64,000 nt of DNA from Sipunculus nudus (taxonomy: Eukaryota > Annelida > Sipuncula > Golfingiida > Sipunculidae). Position 1 is the first letter of the stretch, and the number at the start of each line of letters is the position of its first letter. The stretch spans positions 48,087,678 through 48,151,677 of the forward strand of contig CM049307.1 of NCBI GenBank assembly GCA_026874595.1. Reading direction: 5' to 3'. A program made the translations under genes and the position numbers. A model generated the notes under the pieces. It ran no database searches. It was not told the origin of the DNA and was given only the letters and a program-made list of their open reading frames with translations. Below, piece by piece: positions 50,432-62,232 of the stretch.

Positions 50432-50472
50432 TAAATCTATCAGTGGCCCTGTACCGCTCATTTGTCACTCAC

Positions 50473-50622
50473 CCGTCACAACCAGGTTGAAGTGTATATT
50501 GGCCTCGGCAAACATAGGTACGACCCTCTCTTGGAATATCTGTAGGGCTTTCCCTGGTCCACTGAATGGATTCACAAGAACTAGCATCCTCTTGGGCTCC
50601 GGAGGCACCAGTGTGCTCAAAT
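50473..50622 (-). CDS. SPHK: Sphingosine kinase exon 2
   Basis: This 150-base exon encodes residues 158-207. It opens the catalytic domain with PPEPKRMLVLVNPFSGPGK, the nucleotide-binding loop of the sphingosine/diacylglycerol kinase fold, then KALQIFQERVVPMFAEANI. The acceptor is TTTTTACAG and the donor GTGAGT. It completes an Asn codon from exon 1 and leaves one base. It lies between two mobile elements: a pogo-like MITE about 41 bases past the donor, and a family B element 44 bases before the acceptor. Confidence 0.96.
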
Positions 50623-50666
50623 CTGTAAAAACATTAAAATTAAAATACAAATGAAATATAATATTA

Positions 50667-52411
50667 ACTAGAATACGGGTAGTCGACAAGCGACTACGTG
50701 TATCCGCCTAAATCAGAGTGGAACGGGTGAAGTGAGGCATGGATTGAGTGGCAAGGGGAAATAGAGTGAAGTGTTGCATATTAGCATGGATGTCTGCAGC
50801 CAAATGGTGTATGTAGGTTGCGCCACCTACCACAAAATCCAGAAAGCCATCCAAGTTGTATACATATGCAAAATTTGAGGCAGATAAGTCAAACCACTAT
50901 ATGTTTATGAGTGATTTTAGCCCGTGGCAGACAAACAGATGGACGCTGTGCAAAAATGGTTGAAGGTGGCGCCACCAGTTTTGCGTATGATAAAGAGCTA
51001 TGTGAGAATTATACACATGCAAAACTTTGGCCCAATAGGTCAAACGGTTCCCAAGATATGAGCTTGGATGTCTGCTGCATAAACTAGAATGCAGGTGGCA
51101 CCACCTGTCATAAAATCAAGAGAGCTGTCGGGGATGTATAAACCTGCAAAATTTTAGGCAGATATGTCAAACCACTGCCGAGATATGAGTGATTTTATCC
51201 CATGGCAGACAAACAGACGGGAGCTGTGCAAAAATGGCTGCAGGTGGTGCCACCAGTTTTGCATATGATGAAGAGCTATGCGAGATCTATACACATGCAA
51301 AATTTTGGCCCAATCGGTCAAACGGTTCCCGAGATATGAGCTTGGATGTCTGCAGCGTAAACGTGAATGTAGGTGGCGCCACCTGTCATAAAATCAGAAA
51401 AGCTATCCAGGATGTATACGCATGCCGAATTTCAGGTGAATTAGTCAAGTCACTGCAGAGATATGAGTGATTTATCCCATGGCAAACTAACAGACGGGAG
51501 CTGTGCAAAAATGGCTGCAGGTGGCGCCACCAGTTTTGCGTATGATAAAGAGCTAGGTGAGATCTATACACATGCAAAATTTTGGCCCAATCGGTCAAAC
51601 GGTTCCTGAGATATGAGCTTGGATGTCTGCAGCGTAAACGTGAATGTAGGTGGCGCCACCTGTCATAAAATCAGAAAAGCTATCCAGGATGTATACGCAT
51701 GCCGAATTTCAGGTGAATTAGTCAAATCACTGCAGAGATATAAGTGATTTTAACCCAAGGCAGACGACCAGATGGACACTGTGCAAACATGGTTGCAGGT
51801 TGTGCCACCATTTCTTGTGTATGTTATAAAGCTCTCCTAGGGCTACATTTGTGCAAAAAAATTTTCCTGATCGGTCAAACGGTTCCCGAGATATGAGCTT
51901 GGATGTGTGGAGCGTAAACGTGAATGTAGGTGGCGCCACCTGTCATAAAATCAGAAAAGCTATCCAGGATGTATACGCATGCCGAATTTCAGGTGAATTA
52001 GTCAAATCACTGCAGAGATATGAGTGATTTTAACCCAAGGCAGACGAACAGATGGACACTGTGCAAACATGGTTGCAGGTTGCGCCACCATTTCTTGTGT
52101 ATGTTATAAAGCTCTCCAAGGACTACATTTGTGCAAAAAAATTTTCCTGATCCATCAAACGGTTCCCGAGATATGTGGGTTTATGTGTAGAAACAGACGC
52201 ACAAACGGACGCAGAGCGCAGAGGAAAGCTCAGAGGTCAAAACAAAATCGGGGCGCAGCAGTTCACATGTGACCCAAACATAATCCCGGGTTTCGTAAAA
52301 TTCCGCCCAGGGGTTACGGAGGAGTTCTCCGGACACCTACGCGGCGGCGGCGGCGGCAGCGTGCAGCTGAAAACATAGTATCCGCAAAACTCTGTTTTGG
52401 CGGATACAATA
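50667..52411 (+). mobile_element. Family B element, copy 2
   Basis: Same ends as 35664-37034: ACTAGAATACGGGTAGTCG, the hairpin and GTATCCGCC at the left, TTTTGGCGGATACAATAA at the right. The core has about five dimeric units with repeated GGTGGCGCCACC. The 3' part has a GGCGGCGGCGGCGGCAG stretch not seen in copy 1. Confidence 0.85.
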
Positions 52412-53744
52412 ATCTGTATCATGGTGTTGGATTAGGTCAGAGACGGTGCAGGAATATTTGCTTCTATGACAAGCACAGTGTATCATACAAGTAATTCTGC
52501 ATTGTTTTTAAATTCATACAAGTTTAAAGACCTGTATCTATGTAACAGCATGCATACATATTACCATGCAGTACCGATTCAGGGTCTTAGTATTTATCAT
52601 GTGGCTGACAATTACAATTTCTAAATACTTCCAGTGAACTGGCATTTTACTCGCACCACAAGGTCACATAATTATCTCCATCTATCCATAGGTGGAGATA
52701 TTTGTTTTTCCTATCATTATTCTTATTATTCTGTCACTGTTTATGTTCAATTTCATTGATTCTTACACAAGATGTATCTTAATATGTGTGAATTACTTTG
52801 ACTCAGTTTCAGTGACCTTGGCCTATTGTTCAAGGTCACAAGGCTCAAAAAGTGTGATTTTTTTCAGATTTTCAATGTCCATTTACTCCTAATCTATAAG
52901 AGGTACACAAAAATGGATAAAAGTGGGCATATATAATCTGGTTCCCTCCCAACATTCCTATGGCAAAATTTTGGAGGTTACTACTGTGGAAAGATATGAT
53001 ATAGGTGACTCAATACTTTTTGGTTAGTTCATGTTTCCACAGAAACCAGTTGACATAGAAAGTTAAAATCTTTTCAAACATTTCTGATAGACATTGAGGT
53101 CCAACATGCCAGAAAATTTGATGGATTCCAAAATTGTTTAAACAAGACTATACATTTTTTATAATTATAAATGATTAAATTCTTTGTTTAGAACACACCC
53201 TGTTAAAATAATGACCAGCCAAGGGGTAGTCAAAGTCCACTTCATTCTGCCAGGAAATTAATGTGATCCAGTGCTCACTAATTTTGAACCTTGAAGTATT
53301 CCATTTGGTATAAAATAATATACTGGTGTAAACAAACCGAATCAGTCAGACGTTTCCACTCTAGGTGGGAGCTGTGATGAGTCATAACCATGCAATATGA
53401 AAATAGCATATTATTTATAGAGAGAAAACATGAGGAAATAAAGATAAACTACAATGACCATACCACCTGGCATACAAGCGAACAATAAGTAATAATATAT
53501 ACATTATATAAATTTATTAGTCAAACAAGCAAATAACAGTAATGTAAAATCAAGTACCGGTTTGTATGTTACCATACTTAACAAGGCCTACAGGCCTAAT
53601 GCACACCTGTGTAATGGAATATACATCAGGTGTAATGCTTCTATGATAACATGCTTGACCATTATTTGAAAAGTACTGATTACTTTTCAAGTACATGTGT
53701 GACAAGTACATGTACAATGCAAGTACTAAATATCATGGTCCCAA

Positions 53745-54180
53745 GTGCAAGCACCAACTACACAAAAATCACTCCTGATCAAAAAGTCCTGATATACTGA
53801 CATGGATGGACACAACACAAAAATGATTGTAGGTAGAACCACCAGTCTTGTAAATGAGAAAGCCCTCAAAGATGTACGGACATGCAAAATTTCAGGCAGA
53901 TACTTCAAACCACTCTTGAGCTATTTGCACAGATGCATAACCCTAAAAACAATAATTGTAGGTGGAGCCACAAGTCTTGTATCCAACAAAACTATTTGAG
54001 ATCTGATGTATAGACATGCACACTTTCAGGTTGATATGTAGGTAAAATCTCTCCTGAGACAAAGCAGGGACATTGATTGTGCAAAAACCATTGTAGGTGG
54101 TAACACGAGTCTTATGTATGAGAAAGCTATCATGGATGCTTGGGCTGGCCAAATTTTTTTGGCTGATATATCAAACTTCT
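53745..54180. repeat. Decayed B-like tandem repeats
   Basis: GTAGGTAGAACCACCAGTCTTG, GTAGGTGGAGCCAC and GTAGGTGGTAACACGAG begin successive units about 130 bases apart, each followed by an AAAGC-type and a CATGCAAAATTTCAGG-type block. They match the B half-unit but are strongly diverged. Confidence 0.65.
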
Positions 54181-55617
54181 CAGTCAGGTGCACTCAGTTG
54201 ACCAAGCTTAACTGGGAAAGGCAGTTGCACTGTCACCAAAGTAAACCGAAACTAATTTGCAGGTGCAGCTACAGCACCGAGTGAACTCTTGACCTGCACC
54301 TTGCTGCACTGACTGAACTCTTGACCTGTAGACTTATCTGATACAGTTTGCAGTTTGCCAAAGCTATTAATAGATACAGACTGACCTATGGTCTGTTGCC
54401 AAATCTGAAAAGATTGCCATTCTGCCTGGCTATTTATAGTTACAGCCAAATCTTGGCTTGTTACCAAATCTGTTTACACATACTGAAAGATTTTGGCTAC
54501 AATGCTTTTCTCATGCTGACCAATTCATATTTTTATAAAAAATGTTGAGAATAATAACAGATGCCTATTAAAAGCAAAATCAGAATACAGATTATTTCTT
54601 TCATGGATTTAGCTTACACATGCATAAATTGAATACACCTATCATCTGTGTTGCCTGTACAGCTCTGCTTGTATACCCACAGAGCTCAGTCTGCTACCAC
54701 AATAAATCTACTAGCTTTATTTTTTCCAAAGTATCTGAGTCCAATGAACTCTTGTCTATTCTGTCACACTTGAGAGAATCCTACCCAAGAATAATGCTTG
54801 TGAAAATGAAACCATTCGGCTTGACATTTTCATCATGAAACATTTTTAATGCAGAAGCTGAAAGGTGCTAAAATTGCAAGTTTTTTGCCCATTAAAACAG
54901 GTGATGTAAGTGGCGCAAAAAAAACCCCTAATTTCAAATAGGGGTTATGTGACCAACATTTGCACAAAACTTGGTGATGCTAGCTCCTATCATTTCTGAG
55001 ATTGTAATGTTAGTACATGCTTACATGGCCAAATGACAAAGTTCATATTCCTGTCACTTGTCCAAAATTCATTGAACCCAAAACCATTTGAATAAACTTG
55101 AGAGAGAGCATCTCTGGGATTATTTCTGTGAAATACTGAAAAATTTGCCTGAATGATTTCAGAGAAGAAGATTTTCAAAGGTGTTTAAGTTTCCCCTGAA
55201 AAATGTAAGCTGATGCAGATGGCGCAAAAAAAAAGCTCAATTTAACAACATTTGACATGTGACTGATTTTTACATACAACTGGGGATGCTGGCTCCTGCT
55301 GTCCTGAGAAATTATGGGTCAAGTACTGATGACTGATGACCCTTGTACAAAAGAGGTCAATGCAGGTGGCACCACCAATACCTCAATTTCAAATATGACT
55401 CATGTGACCAACATTTGCATCAAATATGGTGATGATAGCTCCAGCCATTTCTAGGATTGTAATTTTTGTATGCTTTTTTTTGCCAAATGTCAAAGTTCAG
55501 CTTCCAATAATTTAAGACAAAAATCACAGAACTGAAACACAGACAAATTTTGAGAAAAAGATTTTTAAAGGTTTTTTAGCTTTTTCCCTGTAAAATCTAT
55601 GTCAATACAGATAAACA

Positions 55618-57311
55618 ACTAGATGTGTCGGAACGATACGAATGCCTCCGCCTGGGGCAAATTAGAAACATTTGTTAAATTTTGTAAATTTTTTTAAGTT
55701 CAGGAAGTGTTGTATGGTCAAAAGTTAGTCAACAAGGGCAAAATGCAAACTCGATCTGTAAAGGGTCATTATCAAGCAACACACCAAAAATCAGGCCAGT
55801 ATCTGCAGGCATTGTGAAAAAAAGTCCATATATGTGCATTTTTCATGAAAATTTCTGTCTTTCATGAAATTTTCTATGTTCAGGATCTGTCATATGGTGA
55901 AAAATAGGTTAACTGGGACAAAAAACAGAACTCGATCTGTAAGTGGTCATTATGCGCCCACAGACCAAACATTAGGCCAGTATCTGTAAGCATTGTATTG
56001 CGAAACTAGAATATTAGCAAAAGTTGATAATCATTTATAAATTTAAATTGGAGAGGTATATACCATGTTTCATAACAATCCGACAAATGCTTCCTGAGAA
56101 ATCAGCTCCTAAGTTTTTTTCTATACTAAGCTCTGTGACCTTGAAAAGTAGATCAAGATCACCCATCTTTGAACTTGCCCAAGATTTTGTAAATATAATG
56201 CAATAGCACTGAAGAATTGAAGTTCCTGTGTTGAATACCTTTGGAGATATCCTGCACAAAAGGCCAAAATTGAAAAAATCCAATAAAATTTCATTAAAAA
56301 ATCAGAAATTGCAGGTGGCGCCACCAAAATTGTGCAGCACATACAGACCATCAGTCCCAATGATCATAGTAAGTTTTGTGAAAATCCACACAATGGTTCC
56401 TGAGATATAAACTTCTGAGTGTTTTTCTATAATCAGCTCTAAAATGTAGAAAAATGGGTCAAGGTCACCCATCTTCGAACTTGACCGAGATTTTATCAAT
56501 ATACATCTTCACTGATGAAATAAAATTCCAACGGTGAATCCTTTTAGAGATATCCCGCTCACAAGGTAAAAGTTAACAGACGCGGAACGGACGGACGGAC
56601 AGACACCGGACAGACAGATGGACAGACGGACAGCTTGGGTGACGACAATAGCCCCTTAGCCTATGAGCTGAGGGCTAAAAACGGCTATACATGTGTATTT
56701 GTCATGAAAATTTCTATTTTTCATGAATTTTTCTAAGTTTAGGAGCCGTAAAACGGTCAAAAGTAGGTCAATCGGGATGAAACGCGAACTCGATCTGTAA
56801 CTGGTCATTATCTGCCCACACACCAAAAATCAGGCCAATATCTGCAGGCATTGCGAAAAAAAGTCTGTAAATGTGTATTTGTCATGAAAATTTCTATTTT
56901 TCATGAAATTTTCTAAATTTAGGAGCCGTAAAACAGTCAAAAGTAGGTCAACCGGGACGAAACGCGAACTCGATCTGTAACTGGTCATTATCTGCCCACA
57001 CACCAAAAATCAGGCCAATATCTGCAGGCATTGTGTAAAAAAGTCTGTACATGAGTATTTGTCATGAATATTTCCATTTTTCATGAAATTTTCTAAGTTT
57101 AGGAGCCGTAAAACGATCAAAAGTAGGTCAACCGGGACGAAACGCGAACTCGATCTGTAACTGGTCATTATCTGCCCACACACCAAAAATCAGGCCAATA
57201 TCTGCAGGCATTGCGAAAAAAAGTCCGTACAACTGTTTGATTTCGGAATGACGGAAGGACGGACATGGGTAAAACTATATGCCCCGGCCACTTTGTGGCG
57301 GGGGGCATAAA
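55618..57311 (+). mobile_element. Family E element with 180-bp tandem core
   Basis: It starts ACTAGATGTGTCGGAACG and ends in a strong hairpin, TATGCCCCGGCCAC against GTGGCGGGGGGCATA, followed by AAAA. The block AGGAGCCGTAAAACG recurs exactly 180 bases apart at 56741, 56921 and 57101, with two diverged units before 56004. A family C element is inserted at 56005-56680. No protein encoded. Confidence 0.8.
56005..56680 (+). mobile_element. Family C element, copy 2 (short)
   Basis: It has the same ACTAGAATATTAGCAAAAG start, GGTGGCGCCACC, AGGTCAAGGTCACCC and final hairpin GCTGAGGGCTAAAA as 46840-48309, but about two core units. It breaks an E repeat unit whose two halves can be read on either side, so its edges are clear. 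Confidence 0.85.
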
Positions 57312-58938
57312 AAATAAGCTCGATCCAATAGTGTTTGACATATTACTTATCCTTCCTAAAATTTGGTGCTGCTAGCTCTGACAGATTTTGAGATAGCATA
57401 GGTTAATGTACGGATGATGATGGATGGTGGACGGTGGATGGATGACGCTGCGCCATCGCATAAGCTCACAGGTTTTGCTAAAACGCTGCACTCTAGTACA
57501 TTCACTATCATTTGCATTATGAAACATATCATCATGGTGAACTAATATTATTCATACTAGCCTACTGTGCAGTACACAGAAGTGCTCTGTTTAAAATGAT
57601 ATGATGGGCCTCTTGGTTTCCCAATAATCAATTATTCACAATATAATAAGGATCTGTCTGAAATCATATGTGTGAGACATGACAATTGATCATGAGTGAG
57701 TCAGAATGTTGTTATATTGAATCATTGATTGTTCCAAGTATGATGTGCACATCTCCTGAAGCTGTTTTTGCACTACAGGCATGTCAAATATGGTTTCCCA
57801 ATACTGAATTCAACTCCACTGACTTCACTGGGGAAGGTACTCTAAACTATCTCTAATTTAATACTAGTTCAAATAAGCTCCCTCTGTGTTCCCAATCCAT
57901 CGACCTCCTATGACATTTAAACTACAGTATTTTGTTGTAGAGCTGTATCCTAGCCAGAAAAACAGATATCATTCAAGCCAGGAGTGCCAAGAGACATTTC
58001 GTTATGACTGACAGGTAACCTGCCCGGCAAGGTGTCAGGTCTCTCTTTCTTAGCCTGTCGTCTATGCACACATGCCAGATTTTAGGCTCGTAAGCTGTCA
58101 TTCAAAAGAACTGAATCAACATTGGCTCTGGGCACTCTTTGCTAGGCTGCTATAAGTTTTTCTGGCAACGGTTACATGGCTACAATAAACAATCAACAGA
58201 GGTTGATGGAGTGGGGATGCAGAGGGAGCAAAATCCAAGGTCTATTATTTATTATGAGCAGGGTTAAGGTAACCTTTATTAGTGCAGGCTCTCAGTAACA
58301 TCTTTGGAAAAGCAGGGAAATGAAAAAAAATTGGAGTTCTTATTAGCTATAAAACTGTTCAAGATGCCGTGTTATTGTGTTTGTGATAAATGAGATGCTT
58401 GACCTGCTGGTGCTGTGAAAATTAATAACACATCACGTGGTTTAACAGGTGGCCATGGATAAATAACACTTAAACCCATATATTATACTGCATGATTGTG
58501 CTGGTAAAAAAAATGTTTCTTATGGCACTATTATGAGGCAGGAGTCCTGGATCAGACTGTTTCAATGAATCAAGAAGGCAGCAATTTAATAATATCCTGT
58601 ATTGCCTTTAACACCAGATGAGTACCTCTAGAACTACAAGGCCAGCAGTAATTGTATATACCACTCAACTGAAATATAAATAATTTTAACATAATTCCAT
58701 GCATCATTAGACATTATTCTGTCCAAACCTTCTGTGCTGGCTCATATACTGCGGTCAGAGAACCAAAAATTAGTTTAATAATTTACTACTTGGGGGCAGT
58801 GTCTGTCCTAGGCACTGCCATTCAAAGCAAGAGCAAGTCTTTCTAGTTTTATCAGTGAGAGCAAGTCTTATTAGCTTTAACTACTGGGCCAGTCTAAAGT
58901 ATCTCCTAAATTAATCTGTAAATTTAATAAGCACTTAC

Positions 58939-59421
58939 TTGTATCTAACGTAACTTCCACTCCAGCCAGCAGGCAGCGAATCACTAACCTCCATTTTTCA
59001 GTAATATGACAATTATCAGCGTATGTTGAATGTTTATTGAACGTAAAACACACCACATGTCGACTCCGCACTTTCCGTTTGCCAAGTATTTTCCGTTTTC
59101 TCGGGTATGTGTACAAGGCTAGGTACGAGCTGGGGTCCCCGCTCTTTTTACCTTTTAAACAATTACAACCAATAATATCAGAAAAATTGATCACAGTTTT
59201 GTCGGCGGTAATCTCTCCAGCAGTTGCCACATTGTATGTTACTTTTGAGCTCCACAATTGTACTGTGTACGGCGTCTTTCCTTTGGAATGAAGGAGAAAA
59301 TTGTCCTGTAATATTGGGCGGCTCTCAGGTGATGCTGGGGTGCCATTGGTCAAGTCAGACAGGCTTTGAACAGACAGACACTGGACAGCCCTAGGGTCTG
59401 CGGCTGCCATCCCTTAGTGCA
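58939..59421 (-). CDS. SPHK: Sphingosine kinase exon 1 (first coding exon)
   Basis: Translation starts at the ATG at 59410-59408, directly after an in-frame TAA (59416-59414), so the start is well supported. It encodes residues 1-157, beginning MAAADPRAVQCL. The N-terminal region has a beta-rich, PH-like pattern, with RSRHVVCFTF, WRLVIRCLLAG and a basic PRKRKILGKRK stretch. It ends before a GTAAGT donor (58933-58938). Upstream, CTTCTTCTCATAG is a good splice acceptor (AG at 59422-59423), so the exon probably begins at 59421 with 11 untranslated bases. The promoter would then lie outside the window. Confidence 0.93.
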
Positions 59422-60316
59422 CTATGAGAAGAAGACAAAATACTTATTATTCTGCTATCAGTTCAGTTTTGAAAACTGATCCACATGTTAAATGAAACCA
59501 TAAACATCACCACTGACTGTGGATTAATATATACTAATATTTCGTACTATCATATATATTCAGACAAAACTTTTCACAAGACACTACATACTGGTAATTT
59601 TTTTAATGAAAACATGGAAAATCAGACATGCACTCAAGATATTAGCTGCATTGCAGCAGACCAAACATGATGAAATTAAAATCAATAATGCCCAGTACTT
59701 TCTTCTCATCCTTAAATCTGGGATAATGGCCTGCTCATATTGCACTCTTTATAGTAACTGAATCATATGATGCTAATGATACAGAATTTGTACATTATAC
59801 TTATTATTCTTTCTGATTATGTTTTTGTTAACGTCATAATTTTCAATATTATGGCCATTATTTCATTTTCTGCTTGCAGATGAAGGTTTCAAAATTACCA
59901 AGAACAAAGATCCCAAAATCATATTAGATCAATTTGATGCTTAATATTCAGGTATGACAGGACCTACCAGTTTCTCTTAACACAGCGTCTTTTTGTCATG
60001 AACAGAATTGCAGGAACACAAGTTATTATCACCAGTGTTATGATATCATACAATGTGCAACAACGGTGATGTAGTACTTTGCCCTTGCCTCCCAATCAGA
60101 TACACTGTGCCAATCTGTGCCAGATCTCTAACACTGCTCTACTTCTGATCAAACTTAACATAAGACTCAGGGATCATTTGTTATATTTACTGTCGTAAAG
60201 CCTTCCTCTCACCTTATGAATATTAATGAATATTATCACAGGAAGCACAAAGACCAGAGGATACTTTTTGTGATAAGTCTATATATACTGTGACAGATCT
60301 GATTATACTATTAAAA

Positions 60317-60360
60317 ACAAGGGGCCCATGGGTCACTGTGCTCAGCTGAAATTGACCTTT
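60317..60360 (+). mobile_element. Family A 5' end, partner 3' end not found
   Basis: ACAAGGGGCCCATGGGTCAC followed by GCTCAGCTG matches the start of the full A elements. The next 3' hairpin downstream (62180-62226) is of another type. Confidence 0.55.
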
Positions 60361-61539
60361 AAGGTATAAATCTAAGATAATATCAAATGGAGATAAAGTC
60401 TGAGAACAAGAAGTAATATAGGTCATGGTCGGATGATAGGATATATTCAAATATTGAACCTGAAGCATAATTCATTTAGTGAAAATAGGACCTACACTAT
60501 AAGCATGATCATTGGTTGGCTTTATGATAAGCTGTTGACAGTTCAGCAGTTTACACATTTTTCTAATCCAACCTATTTTATTATTATCATTAAACAATAA
60601 TTGCAATTTTTTAAAATATATAATATGATTATTATAATTACAGATGCCATAAAGGTGGCACTCCATAGGTGGGAGGAGTTCATGGTGTGTGTGTGTGGGG
60701 GGGGGGGGGGATAATGATGGGTCAAGTTAATGAATGTAACTCTAGTCTTTATATAGTATAACATATTATTTAATATATAAATTGAATGACAATTACACAA
60801 TGCAACCAAAATTGAGCTGATTTGGTCATATAACATCACATTTTGATGCAGATGTAAATATATTTTTAATAAAATATATTATTTAAATTTGTAAAACAAT
60901 AAATATCTGAAAAGAAATTTGAACCAAAATTCACTTTTCTAAATTTCATTTTTAATTACCCTAATATTTTACCAAATATGCCTGCTGATGGGTTTAATTA
61001 TATTAAATAATGCTAATAACTTTATGCTAACTAGAAAACTGACAGGTCAGGAAGGGCCCCGCAAAAGATGCAGTTATTATAAACTGAAGTACTGTAAATT
61101 TGGTGTGCTTTGGTAGCATGGGCTGATAAGAGTGATATTTGAAAATTAAAGAACCTGTAAAGAACAGGTGACATGTATAAACTGGAAGAAAAGATATGGT
61201 AAAGTGAAAATGTTCAAAGCTATCAAAATAATGATATAAAACAACTGCATGCATTTTTAGTTTCTGTATTTGTGTATTACCTATGCCAATTATTCTTGAT
61301 TGAAGTCTTGGCTGGGCTGTGTCAAATATTTTTCCAGTATTTGTATGTTAAATTGGCCTTATTATATGTGAGGCTTGAGTCTGTTCATGAACCTTGTGGT
61401 ATTAGAGAGGGTCAGCTGCTGGTTAGTAGTGATAAAATGGTCATTCTCTTGAAATGAGATTCAGCTGTTCTTGGGCTTAGGTCTACAGATGTGCTGTGTT
61501 GTGTAGAATGGCTTCATATGAATATTAATGTGCATTTGT

Positions 61540-61960
61540 TGATGGTCACTAAAATGTGTCCAAATTCCTTGAGATGTTGGAAGATGTTAGATTTGTCCAA
61601 ACATGGTCTAAATGAGAGCCACTGTGGTTTGTTGGGCCAGTTGTAACCTGGGTGAACCCTAAGGTTGCAACTGGTTTATGACCGTGTTCTTTGACAAGTT
61701 TTTGTCAGGTCAATGTTAAAATCACCTGCAATGATAACTTGTGATCCTCTGTGCATATTGATAAAGTTTTTAATGCAATCACTGATTTCATATAATGGAG
61801 TTCTTGGAGGACAATACATGAGTAACAACTGAAATGAGTTGTGTCTTGTTGTTTTTGTATGATTAGATTTGCTGCTACTGCATCAATTGTGGAGTAAGTC
61901 TGTAGAGGTAGTTTTTGCAATGAACAACTTCCACGTGAGCAGAGCACTGCACCTCCACCA
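61540..61960 (-). pseudogene. Endonuclease fragment of a retroelement or Helitron-like element
   Basis: On the minus strand, one phase reads LLLMYCPPRTPLYEIS and QVIIAGDFNIDL. Another phase just downstream reads LGFTQVTTGPTNHSGSHLDHVWTN. These match the apurinic-type endonuclease of non-LTR retrotransposons and of some Helitron-like (Helentron) elements: GDFN near the active site and SxLDHV near the end. At least one frame change and a stop show decay. No RT or helicase lies next to it. Confidence 0.7.
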
Positions 61961-61989
61961 TGATGTGAATTATGGTTACAATTATGATT

Positions 61990-62226
61990 TCTGCCCTGCT
62001 GAAAGAGGGACCTAAAATTTAACACAAAACTGTGAATAACTTTTTTGATCTTTGACCTCCGGACCCCAATTGATAGGGATCTTCCATAATTGATGGTTAA
62101 TACATATTTTAGGTTTGAACTCAATCCTTCAATCCTAACTGGAGTTATCATCCCGAAAAAGAGTTTGTGGACAGACGGACAGGTCAATTACTATAGGGCA
62201 CCCACTTTTAAAGTGGGGCCTTAATA
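61990..62226 (+). mobile_element. Family D 3' end
   Basis: A GACAGACGGACAGG stretch is followed by a hairpin (GGGCACCCACTTTTAAAGTGGGGCC) that ends CTTAATA. The layout matches the 3' ends of families A, C and E with a different hairpin sequence. The 5' end was not found. Confidence 0.5.
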
Positions 62227-62232
62227 ACTTTA

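Larger units (their letters stand above)
42847..50472 (-). other. Sphingosine kinase intron 2
   Basis: About 7.6 kb, dominated by a non-LTR retroelement split by other insertions (43.5-49.75 kb). A pogo-like MITE sits next to exon 2. Bases 49746-50249 hold no recognised feature except a short C run near 50121-50132. Confidence 0.75.
54895..57483 (+). mobile_element. Family F repeat, interrupted by an E element
   Basis: Units starting near 54900, 55210 and 55360 share GGCGCAAAAAAAA (or GGCACCACC), a GTGACCAACATTTGCA block and GGTGATGCTAGCTCC. The pattern resumes after 57312 with AAGCTCGATCC and GGTGCTGCTAGCTC, then a GGATGGTGGACGGTGGATG stretch. The gap is an E element, so the break point is well defined. 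The left end is not certain. Confidence 0.65.
50623..58938 (-). other. Sphingosine kinase intron 1
   Basis: About 8.3 kb. It holds a family B element, old B-like repeats and a triple nest of F, E and C elements, listed separately. From 52414 to 53744 and 57484 to 58938 I see only unremarkable AT-rich sequence. Confidence 0.75.
12318..59421 (-). other. SPHK: Sphingosine kinase gene, whole locus
   Basis: Six coding exons spread over about 47 kb encode a lipid kinase that phosphorylates sphingosine to sphingosine-1-phosphate using ATP. The exons join in phase: 472 coding bases (from ATG 59410), then 150, 95, 116 and 224, then either 827 (6a) or 1322 (6b). The proteins are 627 or 792 residues. 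Landmarks are the LVNPFSGPGK nucleotide-binding loop (about 173-182), VSGDGL (231-236), ILPGGSGNAL (260-269), the WGLIADIDIESEKY block (322-335) and the C-terminal LEPLTKKG...VDGE...VEYGP segment. The length and long linker before the C-terminal segment are more like vertebrate SPHK2 than SPHK1. Introns are large and full of mobile elements. A splice-acceptor-like sequence just before the ATG implies a further 5' untranslated exon outside the window. Confidence 0.95.

Noticed and set aside
61705-62187. 160-codon minus-strand frame as a host protein
   Set aside because: The recognisable endonuclease motifs lie in another phase; this frame is only partly shared with it.
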